This document shows, one piece after another, positions 34,633 through 43,917 of a stretch of DNA of 64,000 nt. Position numbers and translations under genes: made by a program. The stretch covers positions 1 to 64,000 of the forward strand of contig NZ_CP072866.1 in the NCBI RefSeq assembly GCF_017948245.1, given 5' to 3'. The notes under the pieces are model-generated. The model did no database searches, was not told the DNA's origin, and was given only the letters and a program-made list of their open reading frames with translations. Each line of letters opens with the position of its first letter. The stretch's first letter is position 1. This DNA is from Rhizobium sp. NLR16a (GTDB lineage Bacteria; Pseudomonadota; Alphaproteobacteria; Rhizobiales; Rhizobiaceae).

Positions 34633-37278
34633 ATGGTTCAATTGCACTTCCAATTTCGGGACAGGTTCGATGCAGGGCGTCAGCTAGCGACCAAGCTCGT
34701 CGCGCTATCTCTCGAGCAACCTGTCGTCTATGCCTTGCCGCGCGGTGGCGTACCGGTCGCGCTGGAAATCTCCCGTGCTTTGCAAGCGCCGCTCGATCTC
34801 CTTCTGGTCCGAAAAATTGGCGCGCCGGGGACGCCCGAAGTGGCGCTCGGTGCTGTCGTCGAAGGCTCAGGGGCCGAAACCGTCATCAATGAAGACGTAC
34901 GGATGGCGACGGGTGCCGACGATACTTACCTTGAGCGTGCGCGGCAACGGGAACTTGTCGAGCTCGAACGTCGGCGCGCCTTATACCTCGGTAGTCACGC
35001 ACGGTTGGAGCCGGCGGGACGAACCGCAATCGTCGTCGATGATGGTCTTGCCACGGGGGCAACAGCCAAAGCCGCGCTCATCGCAATCAAAAATCGGGGT
35101 GCCGCAAAAGTTGTGCTTGCTGTTCCCGTGGCGCCAGAAGGAACGCTGGCGGAAATGCGTCCATATGCTGACATTGTCGTCTGTCTTCATCCGGCGCAAG
35201 GTTTTCAGGGAGTGGGCGCATTCTACAGCGATTTCCACCAACTCACCGATGAAGAGACAATCGGACTGCTGAGACAAGGGTGGGCCGAGGGTAGTACCAC
35301 CGGCCCAGATCGTTCCAGGCGCCGTATCGTGGTCCCGCCGCACAGTCTGGTGGGCGATTTGAGCGTGCCACCGGATCCACGAGGCATCATATTATTCGCC
35401 CATGGTAGTGGGTCGAGCCGCCTCAGTCCTCGCAACGTTGCTGTCGCTGACAGGCTGAATGACAAGGGTTTCGCGACGCTTCTTCTTGATCTGCTGACGG
35501 CAGATGAGGCGACAGACCGCCGAAATGTCTTCGATATTCCATTGCTTGCCGAGCGTTTGCTCGAGGCTGCGATCTGGATTCAGGCTGAGCCGGACATTGC
35601 CGATCTACCGTTGGGGCTGTTCGGTGCGAGCACCGGCGCCGGGGCGGCAATGTTGGCAGCTGCCGAACTTCAAGGCCGCGTGGCAGCGGTAGTCTCGCGC
35701 GGCGGGCGCCCTGATCTCGCCGGGCCGCGTCTGGCCGAGGTCGAAGCACCGACCCTGCTCATTGTCGGCGGCGATGATCGGGAGGTTCTTACCCTGAACC
35801 ACAAGGCACTAAATGCACTCGCATGTGAGAAGCTGCTCAAAATCGTTCCTGGAGCCACGCATCTGTTCGAAGAACCTGGTGCGCTTGAAGCGGTGACCGA
35901 CTTGGCAAGTGCCTGGTTCGAGCATTACCTGTTGACGCCCAACCAGCCAGCCTCCGCGATACCTCAGTCAATCTCACAGACATCGGCAGTGGCCGTGTTG
36001 CGGACTGCGGCCGAGCCACTGCCTTCGCTGGAGGACGCGAATTTCGCAGCCGTCTTTGACCGGTTCGCTCAAGCAAGGGTCGTGTTGCTTGGCGAAGCCT
36101 CCCACGGTACTTCGGAATTTTATCGGGCTCGCGCCGCTATCACGCGCCGTCTGATCGAGCGGCACGGCTTCACGATTGTCGCTGTGGAGGCTGACTGGCC
36201 CGATGCCGCCGCAATCGACCGCTATGTTCGGCAAAGCCCGCATCGGCCAATGCACTCAACACCGTTCGCGCGATTCCCCACCTGGATGTGGCGCAACAAG
36301 GATGTCGACGCCTTCATCAGTTTCCTGCGCGATCACAACGCCACGAAACTCCAAGGTGAAAAGGTCGGTTTCTATGGCCTGGATCTTTACAACATGACGG
36401 CGTCGATCGCCGCCGTGCTCGCCTATCTAGACCGCGTGGATCCCAAGGCCGCGCAAATTGCGCGTGAACGGTATGCCTGCCTGTCGCCGTGGTCGCGGGA
36501 GCCGGCTGCCTATGGCCGCGCATCGCTGACTGAAGGTTATGCACTGTGCGAACGGCCGGTGACACGCATTCTCATCGACCTGCTGCAGAAGGAGCTCCAA
36601 TACGCCAAGAACGATGGCGCTGAGTTCTTCGACGCGATGCAGAATGCCCGTCTTGTGGCTGACGCGGAACGCTACTATCGGGCCATGTATTACGGGGCCC
36701 ATGAATCATGGAACCACCGCGACCAGCACATGTTCAACGCGCTGCAGAATATCCTCGCATGGACAGGTCCAAAAGCGAAAGCGGTTATCTGGGCACACAA
36801 TTCCCACATCGGAGACGCGCGGTTCACCGAAATGGGTATGGAGCGCGGCGAGCTGAACATCGGCCAGTTGTGCAGACAGGCGTATGGACGTGATGCAGCG
36901 CTGATCGGCTTTGGCACACATTCCGGTACCGTCGCGGCGGCATCGGAATGGGATGGGCCGATGGAAATCAAGGCCATACGATCGTCTCGCCCAGGCAGTT
37001 ACGAGGACTTGTTCCACAACGTCGGCGCCGACCGCTTCCTGGTAGATTTTCGCGCAAAGGAGCACGACAATCTCCGCCGCGTCATCGCTGCCCCGCGGCT
37101 TGAACGCTACATTGGTGTCATCTATCGGCCCGAGACGGAGCGATGGAGTCACTACAGTTACGCGTCGTTGTCCGACCAGTACGATGCGTTCGTGTGGTTC
37201 GATCAGACCTGCGCAGTAACTCCCTTGCCGACTGAGGTGGCCGCCGGAGAGGATGAGACTTATCCCTTCGGTCTATGA
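34633..37278 (+). CDS. Triple fusion: phosphoribosyltransferase, alpha/beta hydrolase, erythromycin-esterase-like domain
   Basis: 881 residues. Domain 1 (about 1-215): PRTase with VYALPRGGVPVALEIS and PRPP loop VVDDGLATGATAKA. Domain 2 (about 235-440): dienelactone-hydrolase-like fold with nucleophile GASTGAG, Asp in VGGDDREV and His in GATHLFEE. Domain 3 (about 465-865): EreA-like hydrolase with GEASHGTSEF, VAVEADWPD and VIWAHNSHIGDA. All three active sites look intact. Start: ATG 34633 matches the N terminus of the PRTase at 22291; the box predicts a start point next to it, so the mRNA may be leaderless. Cytoplasmic; substrates unknown. In mycobacteria these domains occur as two-domain DosR-induced proteins. 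Confidence 0.88.
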   Translation: MVQLHFQFRDRFDAGRQLATKLVALSLEQPVVYALPRGGVPVALEISRALQAPLDLLLVRKIGAPGTPEVALGAVVEGSGAETVINEDVRMATGADDTYLERARQRELVELERRRALYLGSHARLEPAGRTAIVVDDGLATGATAKAALIAIKNRGAAKVVLAVPVAPEGTLAEMRPYADIVVCLHPAQGFQGVGAFYSDFHQLTDEETIGLLRQGWAEGSTTGPDRSRRRIVVPPHSLVGDLSVPPDPRGIILFAHGSGSSRLSPRNVAVADRLNDKGFATLLLDLLTADEATDRRNVFDIPLLAERLLEAAIWIQAEPDIADLPLGLFGASTGAGAAMLAAAELQGRVAAVVSRGGRPDLAGPRLAEVEAPTLLIVGGDDREVLTLNHKALNALACEKLLKIVPGATHLFEEPGALEAVTDLASAWFEHYLLTPNQPASAIPQSISQTSAVAVLRTAAEPLPSLEDANFAAVFDRFAQARVVLLGEASHGTSEFYRARAAITRRLIERHGFTIVAVEADWPDAAAIDRYVRQSPHRPMHSTPFARFPTWMWRNKDVDAFISFLRDHNATKLQGEKVGFYGLDLYNMTASIAAVLAYLDRVDPKAAQIARERYACLSPWSREPAAYGRASLTEGYALCERPVTRILIDLLQKELQYAKNDGAEFFDAMQNARLVADAERYYRAMYYGAHESWNHRDQHMFNALQNILAWTGPKAKAVIWAHNSHIGDARFTEMGMERGELNIGQLCRQAYGRDAALIGFGTHSGTVAAASEWDGPMEIKAIRSSRPGSYEDLFHNVGADRFLVDFRAKEHDNLRRVIAAPRLERYIGVIYRPETERWSHYSYASLSDQYDAFVWFDQTCAVTPLPTEVAAGEDETYPFGL

Positions 37279-37519
37279 AGCGCCGCTATCCTTCAGTTTT
37301 TCTCACGCCACTTCAGGAGGCTGTTCAAGTCTATGTCCCAGCCTCAAAACCGTGGACGCGACGAGTCCGTCACATAAGGCGTCACCACGTCAAGATCCAA
37401 TGACAGCCATCCGGATCTAAAGGCGAAGCATTTTTGCCAGGCATCCGAAACGAAAAAGGGTCGCCACATCGGCCCATTGGGAAGAGCCAAAGCTCTCACG
37501 GCACCCCTTCCGATTCATC

Positions 37520-37978
37520 TCAAATTGCCTCGACACCATGCCTGCCCGAAATCTCTTCAACCCAAATTCCAAAGAAAATCGGCTCGCGTGGCTTTGCGGC
37601 GGTCCCATCTTCAGGGGTGAGCGCGCCAGGCTCCCACCACCCGCTGTCCTTCTGCAGAACACTCCAGGCGTGCTGACGTTCACTGGCAAAGCCATTCTTA
37701 TCTGGAAATTCTTCGAAGCGTCCGGAGGCAATCACGGAACGCCATGAGCCACGGGATGTATGTTCGTGGACCAGCACGCAAACTTGGGGATTTGCGCGCA
37801 TCCAGTCGATTTTCTTTCCCTCGAGCGAGAAGGCGTAGATCTTTCGTTCCTCGCAGGCAAAGGAGATCGGCACGAGATAGGGTTTGTTCTCATGGCTACA
37901 TGCCAATATTCCCGTTTTCGCGTGGCGAAGCATATCGAAGCAATCGTCTGTGTTCATTTCCTTAATCGTCACGCTCAT
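37520..37978 (-). CDS. Pyridoxamine 5'-phosphate oxidase-like flavin-binding protein
   Basis: 152 residues. Split-barrel fold: KTGILACSHENKPYLVPISFACEERKIYAFS resembles the FMN/F420-binding barrel of the PNPOx-like family, followed by KIDWMRANPQVCVLVHE and WRSVIASGRFEEF. ATG 37978 follows GGAGG. Probable FMN- or haem-binding reductase or oxidase of the cytoplasm; exact substrate not predictable. A related-type gene (acg-like or Rv-type split barrel) would be expected in a hypoxia regulon. A FixK-like site of the CGCAA class lies at 38034. Confidence 0.8.
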   Translation of the reverse strand: MSVTIKEMNTDDCFDMLRHAKTGILACSHENKPYLVPISFACEERKIYAFSLEGKKIDWMRANPQVCVLVHEHTSRGSWRSVIASGRFEEFPDKNGFASERQHAWSVLQKDSGWWEPGALTPEDGTAAKPREPIFFGIWVEEISGRHGVEAI

Positions 37979-38033
37979 CGTCGTCGCCTCCAGCCGAGTA
38001 TTGAGACAATGCCACACTGCTCGCCACAAGACC

Positions 38034-38047
38034 TTGCGATAGCTCAA
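38034..38047 (-). promoter_or_regulatory. FixK-type box, degenerate, for PNPOx-like gene
   Basis: Minus strand: TTGAG-CTAT-CGCAA, fits TTG(A/C)-N6-(T/G)CAA. Centre 38040.5; predicted start near 37999, 21 nt before the ATG. Confidence 0.45.
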
Positions 38048-38207
38048 TTCGCCACAGATTTCAGGAACAACGCACCAGGCGGGTTCCGTTAGAATCTGAT
38101 CTCGTTTGAGAGAGGAGGCGCCGCGACAGTTTGCCAACGCAGGAGTTTTCGAGCGCGCACGAGCAAGTCTTCGACAGTGCAAGGCCAATTCTCACGGGCC
38201 GGAGCGT

Positions 38208-38221
38208 TTGATCTGTCGCAA
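38208..38221 (+). promoter_or_regulatory. FixK-type box with CGCAA right half
   Basis: TTGAT-CTGT-CGCAA. Centre 38214.5; predicted start near 38256, 37 nt before the GTG at 38293. Confidence 0.5.
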
Positions 38222-38292
38222 TGTTCTCCAGCCGTCCGACATCTATAGTTCGTTAGATCTTTGCTCCTCATTGCAGCGGGAGGGCAAGCGGT

Positions 38293-38760
38293 GTGAGCGA
38301 CTTTACTGTAGCGCCGGCTCAGGAGTGCGATTGGCCGGACCTCGAGCGGTTTCTGGATGCGGGAGGCGCAATGCCGCCGCCGGCTGTGTGGCAGGAACTC
38401 AAGCAGCTGACCGTCGAATATCCAGCGGGCATGACCCATCGGGGCTCAAACCAAATGCTCATCGCCGTCGATAGAGTTGGCATGATCAGAGGCTTTTGTT
38501 TGCTCCAACGCACGCAACAGTGGCCTTATCACGAGGTGCTGGACGTGCCGGTTCTTATTGTTGAAGAAGGCGCAAACCAGAATGCCATCTGCCGCGCGCT
38601 GTATGACTACGCAACCGAGATTGCGAGAAAGTACGCGGTTCGTACTGTACATTTTCGCAGATTGGCAAAGGATTGCTGGTGGTCTGCTCCACAATGCCAG
38701 CCGGCCTCGAAAGGCAGCGTGATTGTACCAATTGCGGGAAGCTCGCTTGCAGGCCGCTGA
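38293..38760 (+). CDS. GNAT-like protein, divergent
   Basis: 155 residues from GTG 38293 (GGGAGG upstream). Looks like a worn GNAT fold: MLIAVDRVGMIRGFCLLQRT, then EVLDVPVLIVEEGANQNAICRALYDYATEIA, and AVRTVHFRRLAKDCWW. The acetyl-CoA loop is degenerate (EGANQNA). Shares layout with the 140-residue protein at 33573 (both have an RGxC strand followed by a DVxxxIV strand). Catalysis uncertain. The box at 38208 is suitably placed. Confidence 0.55.
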   Translation: MSDFTVAPAQECDWPDLERFLDAGGAMPPPAVWQELKQLTVEYPAGMTHRGSNQMLIAVDRVGMIRGFCLLQRTQQWPYHEVLDVPVLIVEEGANQNAICRALYDYATEIARKYAVRTVHFRRLAKDCWWSAPQCQPASKGSVIVPIAGSSLAGR

Positions 38761-39006
38761 CAGCGAAAGGCGCATTATATTTGTGGCCGAGTCTGCTGCG
38801 AATACGCACCTGTTGCCGTAACGGGATGATCTGGAGGCATGGACCTTATTATCCCGCCGTCGAACGGGCCCCGCCGGACCCATCTGCTCGACAAGCCGTT
38901 GCCTGTTACCAACTGTTACAAATTCGCACCATCTTTAACACGCGCGGCATCGGCGTGTCACCGGCGGCTGGTCAATTGTCGTCATCAACAGCACGGAGGG
39001 ATGGAC

Positions 39007-39759
39007 ATGCTGCAGGTCGCCAATTTTCACCACGCAGAAGGCGTCACGAGCGCGACCTTTCCTGGCTCCGCGCCGACCGGCCTTCAGGCACTTTTCCAAA
39101 AACAGCCCGTCGAACGCGTCGCCGCGGGCCAATCGCTGTTCTTCGAGGGGGATGCCGCCACGCATCTCTTCGAGGTTATCGAGGGCAGCCTGCGGATCTT
39201 CAAGATCATCTCCGATGGCCGCCGCGTCATCACCGGTTTCCTGCATGACGGCGACATTATCGGCGTATCGCTAAAGAGCCACTATCTCTACAGCGCCGAA
39301 GCGGTCACCGATATCAAGGTCCGCCGCATCTCACGCAGGGCTTTCGAGACAGCGGTCGACAAATCACCGGATCTGCGGCCTGAGGTCTTTGTCCATCTCT
39401 GCGACGAGATGGCAGCCGCCCAGGATCAGATGGTGCTCCTCTCCCGCAAGAATGCCGAGGAGCGCGTTTGCAGCTTTCTATTGAAGGAACTCCTTCGCGA
39501 TGCTGACCGCCGCCAGTGCGATGCCATCATCGAGCTGCCGATGACCCGGCTCGATATTGCGGATTATCTCGGCCTGACCATCGAGACGGTCTCGCGGACG
39601 ATGACGAAGCTGACGAACAAGGGCGTCGTCGCCCCCGCCGGTCGTCATTCAGTCAGGATCGTCAAGCGCTCCGCTCTGGTGCTACTGGCGGGCAATGACG
39701 ACGAATACGTCGACAACATGGTGGAATTCGCCAGCTATGCAAGGGGGTCGCACCACTGA
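39007..39759 (+). CDS. Crp/Fnr-family transcription regulator, FixK type
   Basis: 250 residues. Cyclic-nucleotide-binding-like domain (about 15-140: GQSLFFEGDAATHLFEVIEGSLRIFK) and a C-terminal HTH_Crp domain with recognition helix LGLTIETVSRTMTKL. The E-x-x-S-R motif is that of FNR/FixK proteins reading TTGAT half sites, the same half sites found 22 times here. No N-terminal cysteine cluster, so not an FeS FNR; three scattered Cys in the second half. ATG 39007 has GGAGGG six bases upstream; ATG 39001 is too close to that site. No box in its own promoter. Likely controller of the island. Confidence 0.9.
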   Translation: MLQVANFHHAEGVTSATFPGSAPTGLQALFQKQPVERVAAGQSLFFEGDAATHLFEVIEGSLRIFKIISDGRRVITGFLHDGDIIGVSLKSHYLYSAEAVTDIKVRRISRRAFETAVDKSPDLRPEVFVHLCDEMAAAQDQMVLLSRKNAEERVCSFLLKELLRDADRRQCDAIIELPMTRLDIADYLGLTIETVSRTMTKLTNKGVVAPAGRHSVRIVKRSALVLLAGNDDEYVDNMVEFASYARGSHH

Positions 39760-39892
39760 ACGCCAGCGGCGGGAAATAGATGTGACAACGAACATACATC
39801 ATGGAAGCTGACCATAGCTAAAACGAGCTATTGATCTGGGCGGGCGTGAGACTAAAATGGGCGTTCCCGCTGTCCGGAACAGGGCTACGACC

Positions 39893-40057
39893 ATGGACCC
39901 TTATGTCATCCAGCAGAACATCAGGCGATTTCAGGACATGCTCGAACTGGCGCGAGATCCTGTAGAGCGTGAAAAACTAAGTCGGATGATCGACCAAGAG
40001 CAAGCGCAGTTGGAACAGGCGATTGAGAAAAAGGCTGACAGCTTCAAGAGGTCCTGA
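39893..40057 (+). CDS. Small hypothetical protein
   Basis: 54 residues starting MDPYVIQQNIRRFQDMLELA. Entirely helical and charged (PVEREKLSRMIDQEQAQLEQ), probably a short coiled coil. Weak ribosome site; an alternative ATG 36 bp upstream exists. I believe similar short proteins occur in other rhizobia but cannot name a family. Located between the FixK-type regulator and a convergent DUF3775 gene. Confidence 0.5.
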   Translation: MDPYVIQQNIRRFQDMLELARDPVEREKLSRMIDQEQAQLEQAIEKKADSFKRS

Positions 40058-40147
40058 CCATCGCTGCCCTTGGTGTGGTTTGAACCGGCGGCTCTTCGCC
40101 GGCGCACGGCTAAGCTTTGCAACGCACCTTCCGTTGCACTGGTGCCT

Positions 40148-40579
40148 CTACAATTTGCCTTCCATTGCGGCAGCCGAGCTCTCTCCGAACTGGTCGAGCG
40201 CCTCTTCGAGGTAGTCCGGCAGCAGCGGCAGGCCAAGAAGGTAGGCAGCCGTGCGATTGTTATGCGCTTCGGCAGCCTGATGGCGCAGATCGTCCCATTC
40301 GCTGGCGTCGCCATCACCGCGACCGAGCCAGGCAAGAGCGACAAGATCAATCTGCTCGTCTTCGTTGAGCGCCCAGATCGCGCTTTCCAGCTCCTTTTCG
40401 ACGACGTCATCCGGATGCTCTTCCAGGATTTCAATCATATTGTCATCCGTCGGATTGGAGCCGGGATCCGGCTCCGTGAGCACGTCCTTCGCGTCGAATT
40501 CCCGGCTCTTAAGAATGAGAAAGCGCACTTTATCCGGCGAAATGCCAGGCTTCCAATCACCGCTCGCATCATTGCGCAT
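40148..40579 (-). CDS. DUF3775 protein
   Basis: 143 residues, strongly acidic. Blocks ISPDKVRFLILKSREFDAKD, SAIWALNEDEQIDLVALAWLGRG and RTAAYLLGLPLLPDYLEEAL are typical of DUF3775, common in alphaproteobacteria, function unknown. Divergent from ftsH; the box at 40705 could serve it from a start near 40670 with a 91-nt leader. Confidence 0.82.
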   Translation of the reverse strand: MRNDASGDWKPGISPDKVRFLILKSREFDAKDVLTEPDPGSNPTDDNMIEILEEHPDDVVEKELESAIWALNEDEQIDLVALAWLGRGDGDASEWDDLRHQAAEAHNNRTAAYLLGLPLLPDYLEEALDQFGESSAAAMEGKL

Positions 40580-40704
40580 GTCGCTTCCTCACATCACGTC
40601 ATCTTAACCTCACAGTCTATCAGCTTTCGGTTTGGCCGCGTTGCGTTGGATCAATTTCAAATTCCGCCGATCGCGACACTTTCCCATGGCGACGCGCCGC
40701 AACT

Positions 40705-40718
40705 TGATCGGCGTCAAT
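40705..40718. promoter_or_regulatory. FixK/FNR-type box upstream of ftsH paralogue
   Basis: TTGAT-CGGC-GTCAA, identical to the site at 17877. Centre 40711.5; plus start near 40753, 22 nt before ATG 40775. Confidence 0.8.
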
Positions 40719-40774
40719 GATCGCCTCGCCCACTTATGCAAGGAAAATGGAAGACGCGGATGCGGGAGTGACCG

Positions 40775-42622
40775 ATGGAACGCAAACACGGCTTCAACCT
40801 TGGGTACTTCTTCGTTGCGATGGTCTTGGTCGGAATTTTTCAGCTCTGGCTCGCATCGAGAGATGTCGTCGAGGTTGCCTATAGCGATCTGATGCACATG
40901 GTCAGCGACGGAAAGGTACAGTCGGTAACGCTGACTGAGACGACGATCCAGGGCATGTTCAAGCAACCGCAAAACGGCAAGACATTGTTCGTCAGCAACC
41001 GCGTCGATCCCGCCGCCGCCGAGGCTTTCGAAAGGGCCGGCGTCAAGGTTATGGGAGGCACGGACAGCAATTGGCTGACGACCCTCCTTTCCTGGGTGCT
41101 GCCGACGCTGCTGTTCCTCGGCGTCTGGGTTTTCCTCTTCCGCGGCTTTGCGGAGCGGCAGGGCATGGGGGGGCTGATCAATATCGGCAAATCCCGGGCC
41201 AAGGTCTACCTCGAACGCAAGACCGGTGTCACGTTCGAGGACGTCGCCGGTGCAGACGAGGCCAAGGCCGAATTGCAGGAGATCGTTTCCTTCCTGAAGG
41301 AGAAGGACAAGTACGGTCGGCTTGGCGCCCGTATTCCCAAGGGCATCCTGCTCGTGGGTCCGCCGGGCACCGGCAAGACGCTGCTGGCTCGTGCGGTGGC
41401 TGGCGAGGCGGGTGTGCCCTTCTTCTCGATCTCCGGATCAGAATTCGTCGAGATGTTCGTCGGTGTCGGTGCGGCGCGCGTCCGCGATCTTTTCGAGCAG
41501 GCGCGGGACGCCGCCCCGTGCATCATTTTCATCGACGAGCTCGATGCGCTCGGCCGCGCTCGAAGCCCGCTTGCGGGTTACGGCGGCAGCGACGAGAAGG
41601 AGCAGACGCTCAACCAGCTTCTATCCGAACTCGACGGCTTCGACCCCCGGGTGGGAATCGTGCTCCTGGCCGCCACCAACCGACCTGAGATTCTGGACGC
41701 GGCGCTGCTGCGTGCCGGCCGTTTCGATCGGCAGGTCGTAATCGACCGGCCGGACCGGAAAGGTCGTGCCGCCATTCTTGCCGTCCACGCGAAGAAGGTG
41801 ACGATGGCGCCTGACGTGAAGGTCGACGACATAGCGGGCCTGACGCCGGGGTTCACAGGCGCCGACCTTGCCAATCTCGTCAACGAGGCGGCGATCTTCG
41901 CGACGCGCCGCAGCGGCACCACCGTCAATATGGATGATTTCACTCAGGCGGTGGAGCGCATCGTCGCCGGTTCCGAACGCCGCAGCCGTCTGCTCAATCC
42001 GCAGGAGCGCGAGCGCGTTGCCTATCACGAGATGGGACACGCGCTGGCGGCAGCTGCCCTGACGAGGACCGATCCGGTGCAGAAGGTTTCGATTATTCCG
42101 CGTTCCATCGGGGCCTTGGGCTATACGCTGCAGCGGCCAACGGAGGATCGCTTTCTGATCACCCTCGGCGAGTTGAAGGAGCGGATGATCGCTCTGTTGG
42201 CAGGCCGGGCCGCGGAGGCCGTCGTCTTCGGCGAGGTGTCGACGGGAGCTGCCGACGACCTTGCCAAGGCCACCGATGTGGCGCGGGGATGTGTGACTCG
42301 CTTCGGCATGAGTTCGGTCGGCCAAGCCGTCCTGGAACCGCAGCGTCTTCAGTGGCTGGGCGACGGCCAGCCGGACCTGCGGCAGAAAGACTATTCTGAA
42401 GCTACTGCACGCGAGGTCGACATCGCTATTCGCACCATGCTCGACGAGGCTTATGAACAAGCTAAAGCGCTGCTGAAGACACGCATGGCCGATCTCCACG
42501 CAGGCGCCAAGCTGCTGCTTGAGCGCGAAACGATCACCCCTGCCGATTTCGAGCCGCTGCAGCGTGGCGACAGTGCGAGCGCCCATCAGGTGCAGGAAGA
42601 CCTGCCACTCGCGGCACAATAG
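40775..42622 (+). CDS. ftsH: FtsH-type membrane AAA+ zinc protease (accessory copy)
   Basis: 615 residues. Two N-terminal membrane helices (about 9-27, 100-120) around a small periplasmic domain; AAA module with Walker A GPPGTGKT, Walker [15 protein letters not shown] with [21 protein letters not shown]; zinc site HEMGH ([10 protein letters not shown]) and the distal ligand near [10 protein letters not shown]. Degrades membrane and some cytoplasmic proteins. The C terminus is short and low in charge compared with housekeeping FtsH, so this is probably a stress-specific second copy. Followed by a YbhN-type protein 9 bp later. Confidence 0.92.
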   Translation: MERKHGFNLGYFFVAMVLVGIFQLWLASRDVVEVAYSDLMHMVSDGKVQSVTLTETTIQGMFKQPQNGKTLFVSNRVDPAAAEAFERAGVKVMGGTDSNWLTTLLSWVLPTLLFLGVWVFLFRGFAERQGMGGLINIGKSRAKVYLERKTGVTFEDVAGADEAKAELQEIVSFLKEKDKYGRLGARIPKGILLVGPPGTGKTLLARAVAGEAGVPFFSISGSEFVEMFVGVGAARVRDLFEQARDAAPCIIFIDELDALGRARSPLAGYGGSDEKEQTLNQLLSELDGFDPRVGIVLLAATNRPEILDAALLRAGRFDRQVVIDRPDRKGRAAILAVHAKKVTMAPDVKVDDIAGLTPGFTGADLANLVNEAAIFATRRSGTTVNMDDFTQAVERIVAGSERRSRLLNPQERERVAYHEMGHALAAAALTRTDPVQKVSIIPRSIGALGYTLQRPTEDRFLITLGELKERMIALLAGRAAEAVVFGEVSTGAADDLAKATDVARGCVTRFGMSSVGQAVLEPQRLQWLGDGQPDLRQKDYSEATAREVDIAIRTMLDEAYEQAKALLKTRMADLHAGAKLLLERETITPADFEPLQRGDSASAHQVQEDLPLAAQ

Positions 42623-42631
42623 GATGCGATC

Positions 42632-43678
42632 ATGGTCAATCGCCGACCAGATCTCGTGGCACCGGGGGAGCCATCGCTGGAGTCGGAATTCCCATCGCTT
42701 TCAAGTGAGCCGAGCACCGTCAACCTGCTCGTCGGCTGGGGAATTGGCGTTCTCGTCCTTGCAGGATTGGTCGGCTTCATCCTGCACTTCGGCGATCTCA
42801 GTCTGTTCATCGCCACACTGAAATCAGCGGATCCCAGCTGGCTTGCGGCGGCGCTGATAGTCCAGGCAGCCACCTATGTCTGTGCGGCGGCAATCTGGGC
42901 AATGGTGATGGCCAAGGCCGGCCACCGCAAACGGATCCCCGACCTCCTTTGCCTGGCAGTTGTTGAACTTTTCGCCAATCAGGCGATCCCGACCGGTGGG
43001 CTGAGCGGTAGCCTCATGGTGGTTCGCGGCCTGATCAAGCGGGCTGTTCCCTCGCCGATTGCGATAACCGCGCTGCTGGTGGCGGCAATCTCCTATTACG
43101 CCGCCTATCTGCTGGTCGCCTTCATGGCCTTCGCACTTCTGTGGTACGGAGGCGAACTGACCGACATCTGGTTCTCCCTATCGATCGCCTTCAGTGGCGT
43201 CGTCGTCCTCATCGCGGCTCTTCTGCTCCTTGTCGCCCACTCCCGCGGCCGGTTTATCCCCAGGCGGATGTTGTCCTGGCCGCCTATCGCGAGAACTGCG
43301 GACATGCTAGCCAAAGTCAGGCGCGACTTGCTGAGCGACGGTACCGTTCTGGCTCAGGCAACGGCCTTACAGGCAGCGATCTTTCTTCTCGACGCTGCAA
43401 CGTTATGGCTCGCGCTACGGGCAATTGGCGTGCACATCGAGCTGTCGAACGCCCTGGTCTGTTTCATTCTGGCCTCCGTCGTCGCGACACTTTCGCCGCT
43501 ACCACTTGGTCTCGGTCCCTTCGAAGGAAGCTGCGTCGCTCTCCTTCACCTGCTCGGGGTGCAGGTCGAAATGGGACTCGCGGCGACACTTATGCTGCGA
43601 GGCTTCACGTTCTGGCTGCCGATGCTGCCTGGCCTCTGGCTTATTCGCCGAGAAGCCCGGGAGAAGCAGACATCATAA
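42632..43678 (+). CDS. YbhN/UPF0104-type integral membrane protein (LPG-synthase flippase-like)
   Basis: 348 residues, about eight membrane helices. Signature blocks: AVVELFANQAIPTGGLSGS and ASVVATLSPLPLGLGPFEGS, as in the membrane half of lysyl-phosphatidylglycerol synthase. No catalytic synthase domain, so at most a lipid-moving or lipid-binding part. Starts nine bases after ftsH and must share its transcript; it may be an FtsH partner or help adjust the membrane in hypoxia. Confidence 0.85.
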   Translation: MVNRRPDLVAPGEPSLESEFPSLSSEPSTVNLLVGWGIGVLVLAGLVGFILHFGDLSLFIATLKSADPSWLAAALIVQAATYVCAAAIWAMVMAKAGHRKRIPDLLCLAVVELFANQAIPTGGLSGSLMVVRGLIKRAVPSPIAITALLVAAISYYAAYLLVAFMAFALLWYGGELTDIWFSLSIAFSGVVVLIAALLLLVAHSRGRFIPRRMLSWPPIARTADMLAKVRRDLLSDGTVLAQATALQAAIFLLDAATLWLALRAIGVHIELSNALVCFILASVVATLSPLPLGLGPFEGSCVALLHLLGVQVEMGLAATLMLRGFTFWLPMLPGLWLIRREAREKQTS

Positions 43679-43784
43679 TCGCGATGGGTTCAGCCAGGAG
43701 AAGACGCCAGTAGTGAAATTCACATGGTGCCTGTCGCGGAGGTCGCCGTGGCAATGTCGGCATACACGAGACCAAACACTTAAA

Positions 43785-43812
43785 ACGCGTCGCATGAATC
43801 GATGCGACGCGT
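43785..43812 (-). terminator. Stem-loop terminator for the minus-strand BON gene
   Basis: Arms ACGCGTCGCAT (43785-43795) and ATGCGACGCGT (43802-43812), 11-bp perfect stem, 6-nt loop. Read on the minus strand the stem is followed by TTTTAAG. Lies between convergent genes. Confidence 0.6.
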
Positions 43813-43917
43813 GAGGCCCCATCTGCGGCATTCGGTCATACACGGCGGCTCGACTTCAGCCAGGCCGATATGCTGCTTGAGCAGACGCCGAGCCGTCGCC
43901 TGACGATTCCCTTCCCT

